Translations under genes and position numbers: made by a program
The notes under the pieces: model-generated
What the model was told of the DNA's origin: nothing
Database searches by the model: none
Seen by the model: the letters and a program-made list of their open reading frames with translations, nothing else
Source of the DNA: an uncultured Planctomycetota bacterium
Lineage (GTDB): Bacteria > Planctomycetota > Phycisphaerae > UBA1845 > UTPLA1
Assembly: GCA_900696465.1 (NCBI GenBank)
Contig: CAADGE010000030.1
Location: 124,001-188,000, forward strand
Reading direction: 5' to 3'
DNA: 64,000 nt
Part shown: positions 42,573 through 50,313 of the stretch, one piece after another
How the letters are laid out: each line of letters starts with the position of its first letter
Numbering within the stretch: the first letter of the stretch is position 1

Positions 42573-43904
42573 TCAGGCCTGACCCGACTTTGCACGCTGC
42601 GCCCACTCAGCCAGTCTCGTCATGCCTTCGAGTACGTTACCGCAGCAGGTCTGGATGAGCTCTTCCGGCAGTTCCTGGTCAAGCGGAATTGTCTCGCTGG
42701 CGGCCAGGGCCTTCGTGCCGTCGAAGTCAACATACGCCAGCCGCGCCGTCAACTCCGAGCGCGACTGACCGAACGACACGCCCGGCAGGATGGCCACGCC
42801 GGCTTCAGCGAGCAGTCGGTCACAAAGCGTCCTTCCGTCCTTGATGCCGCGGGCGGCCATCGCATCTCTTAGCGGCGTGAAATCAAGAAACAGATAGAAG
42901 CTGCCGACCGGATCGTGCAGCCGGATGCCGCCCTGCCGCAGAATTGCCACGCTGCGCTTCGCTATCGCCTCGAGCACGCGGCGGGCATGCCACAGATATC
43001 GCTCGATCTCGACGCCGCAGTGAAACGCCTGAATCGCGGCGTACTGGATCGGCGCACTGACCGACGTGTACGTCTCGCTGGCCACGGCGGACATGGCATC
43101 GACCAGCCAGTCGAGGTCTTTCGGAAAGGTAAACGTGCCCAGCCGCCAGCCGCCGGCGCCGCACCACTTGGAAAGGCCGGAACTGACGATCGTCCCCTCG
43201 GGGTAGAAGCGGGCGATGGAAACGTGCTCGCCTTTGAAGTGCAGTTGGCCGTATATTTCGTCGGAGAGAAGGATGACGCCGTACTTGCGTGCCACTTCGG
43301 CGATCTGCTTGAGTTCATCCACGCTGTAGGTCGTGCCCGTCGGATTGCTGGGATAGTTGAGCACCATGAGGCGCGGGCGGTGGTCGTCGCCGACAAGGTC
43401 GAGCGAGCGCTGAAACTGCTCGGCGGTGATCTTCCAGCCAGATTCGTAAGTGGTATGAATCAGACTGATGCGGCGGCCGATGATCCGGGCCTGCGGCCAG
43501 TAGGAAACCCAGCACGGCGGCGTGAGCAGGATTTCGCCGTAGTAGACGATCTGCAGCAGGAACATCAGCTCTTTCGAGCCGGGGCCGACCAGAACGCCGT
43601 CGGAGTGCGTGTCGATCTGATCCTTCTTGCGATGGTACTCCGCGACGGCGTCGCGCAATGCGGGAAGGCCCTTCACAGGGAGATAGTCTTTCTCTGGCGC
43701 CGCCAGCCGCAGGGCTTCGACGATCGTCGTCGGCACCGGAAACGGCGACTGCCCCAGACCGAAGTCGTAGACACTGCGCCCCTGACGGCGCAGCTCTCGA
43801 CATTTGTCCTTGATGGCCAGCGTCGGCGACTGGCCCATGCCGCGGATGTTGAGGTTGAGACTGACGGGCTTGGGGGCGTTCATATTCCGGGTCTTGATGG
43901 ACAT
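42573..43904 (-). CDS. PLP-dependent class I/II aminotransferase
   Basis: A 443-residue fold-type I aminotransferase. YDFGLGQSPFPVP and LPVKGLPALRDAVAEYH are the N-terminal blocks, LVGPGSKELMFLL binds the cofactor phosphate, and LNYPSNPTGTTYSVDEL holds the Asn pairing with PLP. ILLSDEIYGQLHF holds the Asp/Tyr pair, and SSGLSKWCGAGGWRLGTF contains the Schiff-base Lys (about residue 246) and the phosphate Arg. Substrate is not evident; LNIRGMGQSPTLAI is unusual at the start. ATG at 43904 or 43883 is possible. It is the third gene after the KamA-family and hemerythrin genes, same strand, 100 bases behind the latter. Confidence 0.88.
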   Translation of the reverse strand: MSIKTRNMNAPKPVSLNLNIRGMGQSPTLAIKDKCRELRRQGRSVYDFGLGQSPFPVPTTIVEALRLAAPEKDYLPVKGLPALRDAVAEYHRKKDQIDTHSDGVLVGPGSKELMFLLQIVYYGEILLTPPCWVSYWPQARIIGRRISLIHTTYESGWKITAEQFQRSLDLVGDDHRPRLMVLNYPSNPTGTTYSVDELKQIAEVARKYGVILLSDEIYGQLHFKGEHVSIARFYPEGTIVSSGLSKWCGAGGWRLGTFTFPKDLDWLVDAMSAVASETYTSVSAPIQYAAIQAFHCGVEIERYLWHARRVLEAIAKRSVAILRQGGIRLHDPVGSFYLFLDFTPLRDAMAARGIKDGRTLCDRLLAEAGVAILPGVSFGQSRSELTARLAYVDFDGTKALAASETIPLDQELPEELIQTCCGNVLEGMTRLAEWAQRAKSGQA

Positions 43905-44004
43905 GATATCGGTGCCGAGAGCTGTTAGCCAGTGGCCGTTAAATAGGGCCTGCGGGTACTGACGAACAGCCACTTGTTAACAACTAATGGCTGTTGATCT
44001 CCTA

Positions 44005-44457
44005 TCAATCCCCGGTCCCCAGGTCCTCCGTGAAGGTGTAGAGCACGAGGTGCTCCTCCTGTTCCTTGTGGTGCTCGACGTAGGCGAGAAACATCCCGAT
44101 TCGAGCGATCGAATGGCGGATGAGCAGACTGTCTGCCGGTTGGAGTTCCGCGAGGGCGGCGTCGATCTGGTCGGCAAGCCGCTCCATTTCGTTGTGCTCA
44201 TGATGCAGGGAATCGATCTGCGGGGCGAGCGTCGGCCGTCGCTTGAGCACGCCTTTCATATAACCGCCGCTCTCCTCGAGGGCCATGTGTTTCTTCAAAT
44301 GCTGCTTGAGTTCATTGAAGCGCTCGCGCAGCTCGGGCAGCCAGCCGGCGCGGCCGGCCACCGGCGGGACCGCAAGCAGCTTGCGCAGCGCGTAAACCTG
44401 TTCCTGTACAATCGCGTGCTCTTCCGACAGCCAGTGTGCGATCTCGCGCGGGGACAT
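44005..44457 (-). CDS. Hemerythrin-domain protein
   Basis: A 150-residue four-helix protein with the His/Glu pattern of hemerythrin-like (HHE) domains: HWLSEEH near residue 8, HLKKHMALEESGGY near 53, SLHHEHNEMERL near 84, and VEHHKEQEEHLVLY near 126. These can form a di-iron site for O2 or NO sensing or for scavenging. A perfect AAGGAGGTGA ribosome-binding site lies just before the ATG, predicting strong translation. It lies 107 bases behind the KamA-family gene on the same strand, so it may protect or report on that oxygen-sensitive enzyme (inference). Confidence 0.85.
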   Translation of the reverse strand: MSPREIAHWLSEEHAIVQEQVYALRKLLAVPPVAGRAGWLPELRERFNELKQHLKKHMALEESGGYMKGVLKRRPTLAPQIDSLHHEHNEMERLADQIDAALAELQPADSLLIRHSIARIGMFLAYVEHHKEQEEHLVLYTFTEDLGTGD

Positions 44458-44564
44458 GCGTCACCTCCTTGCAGCAAAACGATGATCGTGCGCGACTAAA
44501 ACCGATGGACTGCAATCCCTCGGCTCCTTGAAGCAGGTCGGATGCCTCCCACCATCCTACGTCA

Positions 44565-45755
44565 TCAATCCGGGCCGTAGGTGTAATCGAACTTCGCCGA
44601 CGGTGAGAACCTCGGCGACTCGCCCACGTCTACCGGCTCGAGCTGATCCAGCCAGAAGGCGTCGTCATTACGTTTGTAAACCATGAAGCGGCCGCGCAGT
44701 GCAGCGTCTTTGGCGCGATGATAGCGCAGGTAGATGTGCTTCGCGTCGACCCCGAGAATCTCGATCTTGCCCGTTTCGTGAGACATGGAGTACCGCGGAC
44801 GCCGCGCCAGGCCGGAGCCGTAGCGCAGGGCCTCACGGAAAATCTCCCAGCCGCGCACGATCGGCACTTCGTACGGCTCGTTGCCGGCCGTCGGCCGCCC
44901 CTGAAAGAGGTAGTACGGCGGACAACCCATCCACGAGAGTTGCCGGAACATCGTCGACAGCACCTTCGGATCGTCGTTGATGCCCTTGATGAGCGGGCAT
45001 TGATTGACGCAGATCACGCCGCTTTTGATGAAACAGTCGATGCCTTCGACGGCCGGATCGGTCAGCTCCCGGGGATGGTCAAAATGCGCCATGAGGTAAA
45101 TCCGCCGGCGCGGCTCGGAATACTTTCGCAGGGCATCCTGCAATGCTTCGTCGTTCAGAATTCGCCAGGGATCGAAGGCCGGCATCTTTGAGCCGATGCG
45201 GATGATCTTCACGTGCGGGATGGCGCGAATCTTTTCCAGGATTTCCGTAATTCGCCGCGTACTCATCAAGAGCGGGTCGCCCCCGGTGAGCAGGACATTG
45301 GTCACTTCCGGATGCTCCGCGATGTAGCGAAGACCCTCAGAGACGTCGTTCGTCACTTCGTCGTTCTCATCCATGAAAAGCCGCTTGCGGAAACAGTAGC
45401 GGCAGTAGGCCCCGCACACCTCGTTGCACAGCAGGAGCACGGTCTCCGGATACTTGTGCTGTACGCCCTTTGCAACGGTGACGGCGGCCTCATTGCTGGC
45501 ATCGAGCTGGCCCCAGTCACTCAACTCCTCCACGCGGGGAATGATGAGTTGCTTGATCGGATCGGCCGGGTCCTCCCAGTTGATGAGGCCGAGGTAGTAA
45601 TCGTTCGCCCGGAAGACGTACTTCTCGGCGACTTTCTTGAGCTTTTCGCGCTCGTCGGGCGGAATGTTTGGAATCTTGTCGAGGTCTTTGACGTACTTGA
45701 CACGCCGGGGCGCGCCGGCCGCCTGATCGACCTGGGGTAGGGTGATGGTGCTCAT
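44565..45755 (-). CDS. KamA-family radical SAM protein (lysine 2,3-aminomutase-like)
   Basis: A 396-residue radical SAM protein with CGAYCRYC (Cys114, 118, 121) for the [4Fe-4S] cluster, LLTGGDPLLMS as the SAM-binding GGD motif, and the KamA blocks IIRIGSKMPAFDP, LMAHFDHPRELTDP and VCVNQCPLIKGIND. Family members are lysine or glutamate 2,3-aminomutases and the EF-P modifier EpmB. These carry a PLP-binding Lys in a GGGGK-type loop near the C-terminus. Here the matching region reads YGSGLARRPRYSMSHETGKIEI with no Lys at that point, and the zinc-binding Cys cluster is also absent. The reaction may therefore differ. GGAG precedes the ATG; a promoter and palindrome lie upstream. Confidence 0.82.
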   Translation of the reverse strand: MSTITLPQVDQAAGAPRRVKYVKDLDKIPNIPPDEREKLKKVAEKYVFRANDYYLGLINWEDPADPIKQLIIPRVEELSDWGQLDASNEAAVTVAKGVQHKYPETVLLLCNEVCGAYCRYCFRKRLFMDENDEVTNDVSEGLRYIAEHPEVTNVLLTGGDPLLMSTRRITEILEKIRAIPHVKIIRIGSKMPAFDPWRILNDEALQDALRKYSEPRRRIYLMAHFDHPRELTDPAVEGIDCFIKSGVICVNQCPLIKGINDDPKVLSTMFRQLSWMGCPPYYLFQGRPTAGNEPYEVPIVRGWEIFREALRYGSGLARRPRYSMSHETGKIEILGVDAKHIYLRYHRAKDAALRGRFMVYKRNDDAFWLDQLEPVDVGESPRFSPSAKFDYTYGPD

Positions 45756-45897
45756 GGTCCGTCTCCGGTGTTCGGGCCAAAGTTACCAACCGCCGCGAGG
45801 GCGAAACGTCCGTGCCTCCTGTGGGTGCGCCACGTGATGATGGTGCCGCAAGAATCGTGTCGGGCATCCGCCGCCGGCGTAAGAACTGCCGTGCGCG

Positions 45898-45913
45898 GCG
45901 AATCTGGATTCGC
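45898..45913. repeat. Palindrome, probable operator of the KamA unit
   Basis: Arms GCGAATC and GATTCGC around TG form a 16-base palindrome. It begins nine bases downstream of the predicted -10 box (45922-45927), covering the expected transcription start. This is a classic repressor position. Confidence 0.45.
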
Positions 45914-45921
45914 TTAATCAA

Positions 45922-45950
45922 ATTGTAGCGCAGGAGACCGGATCGGGCAA
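45922..45950 (-). promoter_or_regulatory. Predicted promoter of the KamA-hemerythrin-aminotransferase unit
   Basis: Minus strand TTGCCC (45950-45945) and TACAAT (45927-45922) with a 17-base spacer: four of six and five of six consensus matches. It would give a leader of about 160 bases before the KamA-family start. Confidence 0.5.
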
Positions 45951-45976
45951 TGAAAAACCGCCGACACGCCGACGAT

Positions 45977-47032
45977 TCATCCGCACGACTGCGCGGGCGC
46001 TTCGAGGAGGTCCTTCGAGGGAGTGGCGCAGACAAATTGATCGGGCGTGTCCGAATCCGGCGGCCCGCCGCGCTCGCGATCGGTGTCGACTGCCTGCTCG
46101 GAAAGCGAAACGGGTTCGGCGCGAGACTGTGCCGACGTGATGAACGCCACCGCCGCAACGATCACCGCCGTGGCGAGAAAGGTCCGGCTGCTGAGTCCTT
46201 CCCGTCCAAACGCCCAGCCGAGAAAGACGGCGACGACCGGGTTCACGTAGGCATAGGTCGCCACGCGCGACGGCGTGCTGACCTGCATCAGCCACATGTA
46301 TGCGGTGAAGCCGATGATCGAACCAAATAAGATCAGGTAAAGAAGCGACATCGCGGACTTGATCGATACCGCCGGCAGGTTCAGCATCGCCCACTCACCG
46401 GCGATCGTGCCGCTGACCAGGTGCAGAATGCCTGCGGAGATCATCTGCATCGACGCCGTGAGATACGGCGATGACGGCTTTGCCGCGCGACGCGAAAAGA
46501 GCGAGCCGGCGCTCCAGACGAAACACGCGAGTATCAGTACCACGGCCCCGGTAAGATCGACGCGCGATTCACCCGCGAGATTTTCCGGGCCGGTCAGAAT
46601 GCCCACGCCGATCAGACCCAGCACCAAACCGGCGATGACCATCGGCGTCGGCCGCGTGCCGCGCGGACGGATCCATTCAAGCAACACCATGCAGATCGGT
46701 ACGACAGCGACCAGCAGCGCGGTCAGCCCACTGGGCACGCGTGTCTGGGCCCAGACGACGCACCCGTTGGCGATGTAGAGCAACGCGCCGCCGACGATGG
46801 CCGCATCGCGCCACTGACGCAGGGTCGGACGCGTCGCACGCGGCCGCGCCCACACATAAAGCGCCGTGCCGGCGAGAATGAACCGCACACCGGGCAGCAG
46901 AAAGACCGTCGGCAGCGTCTCAAGACAGAACTTGATGCCGAGATACGTCGAGCCCCAGATCAGGTAAACCGAGAGATAAGCAAGGATGATCTTGTAGAGC
47001 GGAGGATCGTTTGACGAATGCTGTCCGACCAT
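45977..47032 (-). CDS. EamA-family (DMT superfamily) transporter
   Basis: A 351-residue membrane protein with ten hydrophobic segments and two EamA repeats. Landmarks are YLIWGSTYLGIKFCLETLP near residue 22, GCVVWAQTRVPSGLTALLVAVVPICMVLLEW near 100, FVWSAGSLFSRR near 180, and STPSRVATYAYVNPVVAVFLGWAFGREGLS near 260. These match the YedA/PecM-like branch of drug/metabolite exporters. The last 45 residues are a polar tail without known function. Substrate unknown. It is upstream of the KamA unit on the same strand but separated by its own promoter. Confidence 0.92.
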   Translation of the reverse strand: MVGQHSSNDPPLYKIILAYLSVYLIWGSTYLGIKFCLETLPTVFLLPGVRFILAGTALYVWARPRATRPTLRQWRDAAIVGGALLYIANGCVVWAQTRVPSGLTALLVAVVPICMVLLEWIRPRGTRPTPMVIAGLVLGLIGVGILTGPENLAGESRVDLTGAVVLILACFVWSAGSLFSRRAAKPSSPYLTASMQMISAGILHLVSGTIAGEWAMLNLPAVSIKSAMSLLYLILFGSIIGFTAYMWLMQVSTPSRVATYAYVNPVVAVFLGWAFGREGLSSRTFLATAVIVAAVAFITSAQSRAEPVSLSEQAVDTDRERGGPPDSDTPDQFVCATPSKDLLEAPAQSCG

Positions 47033-47167
47033 TCAGGCGTCTTTCCCGGGCAGCCGCCGTCTGGCGCGTCCAACAGACGCGAACAGTCTCAACAGGCGGT
47101 GCGGTGACTGATTCCGATGTACTACGAACGCGGCATACGCCGGTTCAGAAACAACTTCGGAATGTAG

Positions 47168-48289
47168 TCAGCCGACCGGCTCCCGGCCACGATCCGTCGG
47201 GTAACTCAGCGGATTGGACCCGACCCGTGTTGCCTGTTCCAGTTCCAGGAAGTACTGCTTTCGCCAGAGGCCGCCGCCGTAGCCGCCCAGCTTGCCGTCC
47301 TTGTTCACCACGCGATGACAAGGAATAACGATGGCAATGCGGTTGGCCCCGTTGGCCGTCCCCACGGCTCGCTGTGCGCCGGGCCTGCCTGCTCGCCGTG
47401 CCAGGGTTTCGTAGGAAATCGTTTGCCCGTAGGGGATCTTCAGCAGCTCGCTCCAGACGCGCATCTGAAAGGGCGTCCCGGGATAGATCAGCGGCACGCT
47501 GAAATTGCGGAGCCGACGGTCGAAATAGCGATCCAGCTCCGATCGCAGTCGGTCCAGCAGCCGATGCCGCCCCGGCACCACCGCGCAGCCAAGCCGCCGC
47601 TGAACAGCTTCGATCTGCTTCTGAAGAGCGCGCCGCTCGCAGAACTCCAGAAGGCAGACACCCTTGTCCGTCGCACCGGCCAGAAGCGGGCCGACCGGAC
47701 TTTCAAACATCGCTGTGACCACGTGCTCCGCCGCGCGACTCTTGCCGGGCGGCTTGCCGAACACCCGTGCAAAGGCATCGCGGAAGCCGCTTTCCGACTG
47801 ATAGCCGGTGTCCAGGGCGACATGTGACAAGCGGCCGCCTTCGCGGATGTTCGCCAGCGCCTCGCCGAGACGCCGTGCCCGACTGTAGGCCTGAAATGTC
47901 ATGCCGTAATGCGACTGGAAGTATCGACGTGCCCGCGCAGGATCGATGGTCATCTTTCGAAGCTCGGTGTCCGACACGCGATCGTCTGGAGATCGTTCGA
48001 CTCGATCGAGCAGCCGGCGCACCCAGTCCGGAGGTCGACCATTGGTGTCCAGCGGGCGACACCGCTTGCAGGGCCGATAGCCGGCGAACAGGGCGTCACG
48101 GCCAGCCCGATAGTATTCCACATTGCGGGCCAGCGGTTTTCGCGCCGGGCACGACGGCCTGCAGAAGACGCCGGTCGTGCGCACGGCGACCACGAAAATG
48201 CCGTCGTACGCGGCATCCCGCCGCTCGACGGCGTGATACATTTCCCGATTCGATGGCCGCTTCCCGCGGGTGGTGCTGATCGCATTCAT
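47168..48289 (-). CDS. ada: Bifunctional transcriptional regulator / O6-methylguanine-DNA methyltransferase Ada
   Basis: A 373-residue adaptive-response protein. The N-terminal Ada domain has the zinc cysteines VFCRPSCPAR (Cys43, Cys47) and YRPCKRC (Cys74, Cys77); one Cys accepts a methyl group from DNA phosphotriesters and switches the protein to an activator. An AraC-type HTH follows (ARRYFQSHYGMTFQAYSRARRLGEALANIREG). The C-terminal O6-MGMT domain has the acceptor Cys324 in VIPCHRVV and GGYGGGLWRKQYFLELE. GGGGAAG precedes the ATG. I see no clear Ada box upstream. It lies downstream of an intrinsic terminator and is therefore a separate unit. Confidence 0.95.
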   Translation of the reverse strand: MNAISTTRGKRPSNREMYHAVERRDAAYDGIFVVAVRTTGVFCRPSCPARKPLARNVEYYRAGRDALFAGYRPCKRCRPLDTNGRPPDWVRRLLDRVERSPDDRVSDTELRKMTIDPARARRYFQSHYGMTFQAYSRARRLGEALANIREGGRLSHVALDTGYQSESGFRDAFARVFGKPPGKSRAAEHVVTAMFESPVGPLLAGATDKGVCLLEFCERRALQKQIEAVQRRLGCAVVPGRHRLLDRLRSELDRYFDRRLRNFSVPLIYPGTPFQMRVWSELLKIPYGQTISYETLARRAGRPGAQRAVGTANGANRIAIVIPCHRVVNKDGKLGGYGGGLWRKQYFLELEQATRVGSNPLSYPTDRGREPVG

Positions 48290-48395
48290 CTATTGCTTCC
48301 CCGAAATCTTCAGGAAAGCTTACGAGCCGGCCGGTGCGGCCGCCACCGATTCCTGAGCGCGGAATTCAAATCGCCAAAACCGCATCGCACGCATG

Positions 48396-48427
48396 AAAAA
48401 GCCCGGAGCAGGCCTGCCCCGGGCTTT
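48396..48427 (-). terminator. Intrinsic terminator of the TetR-headed unit
   Basis: On the minus strand the arms AAAGCCCGG and CCGGGCTTT (48427-48419 and 48406-48398) form a nine-pair stem, with GGCAGGCCTGCT-type sequence in the loop, and T residues continue to 48396. It lies 143 bases beyond the VOC gene stop and before ada. Confidence 0.75.
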
Positions 48428-48570
48428 GGTGCGAGTCATCGACGTGAAACGGTGGTAAGAGAATCGGTGTCGATCGTCGGTGTCATTCATCGCCGACGAT
48501 CTTCAACCGAGCGATTCCGCAGCATCTTGCCGCTGCTGCATCCTGGTGCTGCGCAGCACAACGAAGCAGA

Positions 48571-49047
48571 TCAGCCGCCACAGCCGCCGGCAAACGCCTT
48601 GGCCGCTCGCTTGGCGCACTCCTCGGGCGAGACATCCTCGATGTGCGTGGCAACCGACCAGTTATGGCCGAATGGATCCTCAAGCTTGCCGTAACGGTCA
48701 CCCCAAAACATGTCGGTCGGCGGCATCGTCGCCTTGGCACCCGCCGCAACGGCCTGGTTGTAGACCTTGTCCGCATCGTTGACATAAAGGTGGATCGTTA
48801 CGGACGAACCCTTGAGTGTCTGCGGCCCGACGCAGCCGTACTCCGGAAACTCATCCGCCAGCATGACGTGGGAATTGCCGATCTTGATCTCGGCGTGCAT
48901 AACGGTCTTGCCGTCCGGGCCGGGCATTCGGCAGATTTCCTCGGCGCCGAAGGCCTTCTTGTAGAAGTCGATCGCTTTCGCGGCATCTTTGATGATGAGA
49001 TGCGGCGTGACACTGCTGAAGCCCTCTGGAATCGGTTTAACGGCCAT
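48571..49047 (-). CDS. VOC (glyoxalase/PhnB-like) family protein
   Basis: A 158-residue protein of the vicinal-oxygen-chelate superfamily, PhnB/YdcJ-like branch: VTPHLIIKDAAKAIDFYKKAFGAEEICRMPGPDGKTVMHAEIKIGNSHVMLAD, VTIHLYVNDADKVYNQAVAAGAKATMPPTDMFWGDRYGKLEDPFGHNWSVATH. Two beta-alpha-beta-beta-beta modules are visible. PhnB-like members often lack glyoxalase activity and bind small ligands. The C-terminal GGCGG is unusual. It is the last gene of the minus-strand unit headed by TetR, 78 bases behind the DUF1579 gene. Confidence 0.9.
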   Translation of the reverse strand: MAVKPIPEGFSSVTPHLIIKDAAKAIDFYKKAFGAEEICRMPGPDGKTVMHAEIKIGNSHVMLADEFPEYGCVGPQTLKGSSVTIHLYVNDADKVYNQAVAAGAKATMPPTDMFWGDRYGKLEDPFGHNWSVATHIEDVSPEECAKRAAKAFAGGCGG

Positions 49048-49125
49048 GTCGTCTCCCTTGTGTGATTGGTTTTCTCATTGTACTACGGTTCCGGGCTTCC
49101 ATGCCGACGCTTCTTCTTCCTGTCG

Positions 49126-49791
49126 CTACTTCTTTCGCTTGTACGTGATCTCGATGACCTTGTAATTATCGCCCGCGTGCAGGTCGAAAATCTCGAACAC
49201 ATGCGTGTTCTCATCCTGTATGGTTGTCACATACTTTACCGTCCGCCCGATGACGTTCAGCATCGCCTCGTCCATCTCGCCGTAATAGCGAAACACCTTG
49301 CCCGACGGATCGGCGCTGCCCGTCATGGTCAGCATGTTTGTCTGCATGTTCGACGTCCACGAGGACTGGTACATGTTTCGATGTTTGTCGTACCCGGTCA
49401 TGCCGATGCCTTCGTACGGCTGGAGCTGCATCTGGCCGGTCATGTCGGGCAGCGGCATCTGACCCTTGTGCTCCTCCATGAGGAAACGCTTGCCGAGGAC
49501 CCACTTCACGGTCGTTATGCCCTTGGTCTCCGACGGTGGAGTGCCGGGGCCACCCATCCAGATCTTCATCGTCGTCTCCCATGTGCCGACGAAATGCTCG
49601 AGGGCCTGATGTTGCTTGCCGGGCTTCATGGAATCCATCCACTTCTGCATGCTCTCCATCATGGCCTTCATCTGGTCGGCATCCATGCCGCCCGGCGGCT
49701 GGCCCTTCTTGTCGTCGGACAACGCACGCGATGATGCAAGAAACAAGGCAGCGCACAGGAACACGACAGCGCATCGCCACTTCGTCGACAT
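49126..49791 (-). CDS. Exported DUF1579 family protein
   Basis: A 221-residue protein with a signal peptide (WRCAVVFLCAALFLASSRALS), then a Met-rich helical segment (MDADQMKAMMESMQKWMDSMKPG), and a DUF1579 domain: FVGTWETTMKIWMGGPGTPP, VLGKRFLMEEHKGQM, YEGIGMTGYDKHRNMYQSSWTSNMQ, and HVFEIFDLHAGDNYKVIEITYKRK. DUF1579 has a lipocalin-like beta-barrel flavour and unknown function. The C-terminal region of the SRPBCC protein in the same unit has a similar layout. Confidence 0.88.
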   Translation of the reverse strand: MSTKWRCAVVFLCAALFLASSRALSDDKKGQPPGGMDADQMKAMMESMQKWMDSMKPGKQHQALEHFVGTWETTMKIWMGGPGTPPSETKGITTVKWVLGKRFLMEEHKGQMPLPDMTGQMQLQPYEGIGMTGYDKHRNMYQSSWTSNMQTNMLTMTGSADPSGKVFRYYGEMDEAMLNVIGRTVKYVTTIQDENTHVFEIFDLHAGDNYKVIEITYKRKK

Positions 49792-49896
49792 GGTCGAACT
49801 CCCTTCAGAATCAGTGACTATTCAGACCCGAAACAGCGTTATTGTAACAGGTTCACCGACCACAAACACAGGCCATTTTCGATGTGCCGTTTCGTT

Positions 49897-50274
49897 CTAG
49901 GCAGCAGCCGGGTTGCTGCCGGCCAGGGCATACAAGCCGACGCCGCCGATGCCTCCGGCTAACGCCGATCCCGCCGTGCCGAAGGCCAGAACCCCCGCCG
50001 GCACGTCGCCCAGCGCCACGGAAAGAGCGATACCGAGGAAGGCACAGAGCCCGCCGACCATCGCACCGCCGACAAAGCCGCCACCCTTTGAGCGGGCCGC
50101 CTTCGTTGCCCACAGCGCCCCGAAAACGAGCGAGATGGACATGCCGCCGATGGCAAAGACGTTTTCCCGGATGAAGGCGTTGTAATGACCCGCGACCACC
50201 ATTGCTATCTGAAACACGGTACCCAGCGCGGCCATGGCAAGGTACGCATTCGCTGCGTGCTTCTGTTGATTCAC
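49897..50274 (-). CDS. Small four-TM protein, unknown function
   Basis: A GTG at 50274 with GGAGA seven bases upstream gives 125 residues; an ATG frame from 50298 is less well supported. Four hydrophobic segments are visible: YLAMAALGTVFQIAMVV, VFAIGGMSISLVFGALWAT, FVGGAMVGGLCAFLGIALSVAL, and AGVLAFGTAGSALAGGIGGVGLYALAG. It is Gly/Ala-rich. No family is recognised. It is located 39 bases behind the SRPBCC gene in the TetR-headed unit, so it might be the membrane partner of the exported proteins. Confidence 0.75.
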   Translation of the reverse strand: MNQQKHAANAYLAMAALGTVFQIAMVVAGHYNAFIRENVFAIGGMSISLVFGALWATKAARSKGGGFVGGAMVGGLCAFLGIALSVALGDVPAGVLAFGTAGSALAGGIGGVGLYALAGSNPAAA

Positions 50275-50313
50275 GATGATTCTCCATTCCGAGCGCAACG
50301 AAGCGCTCGCTTA

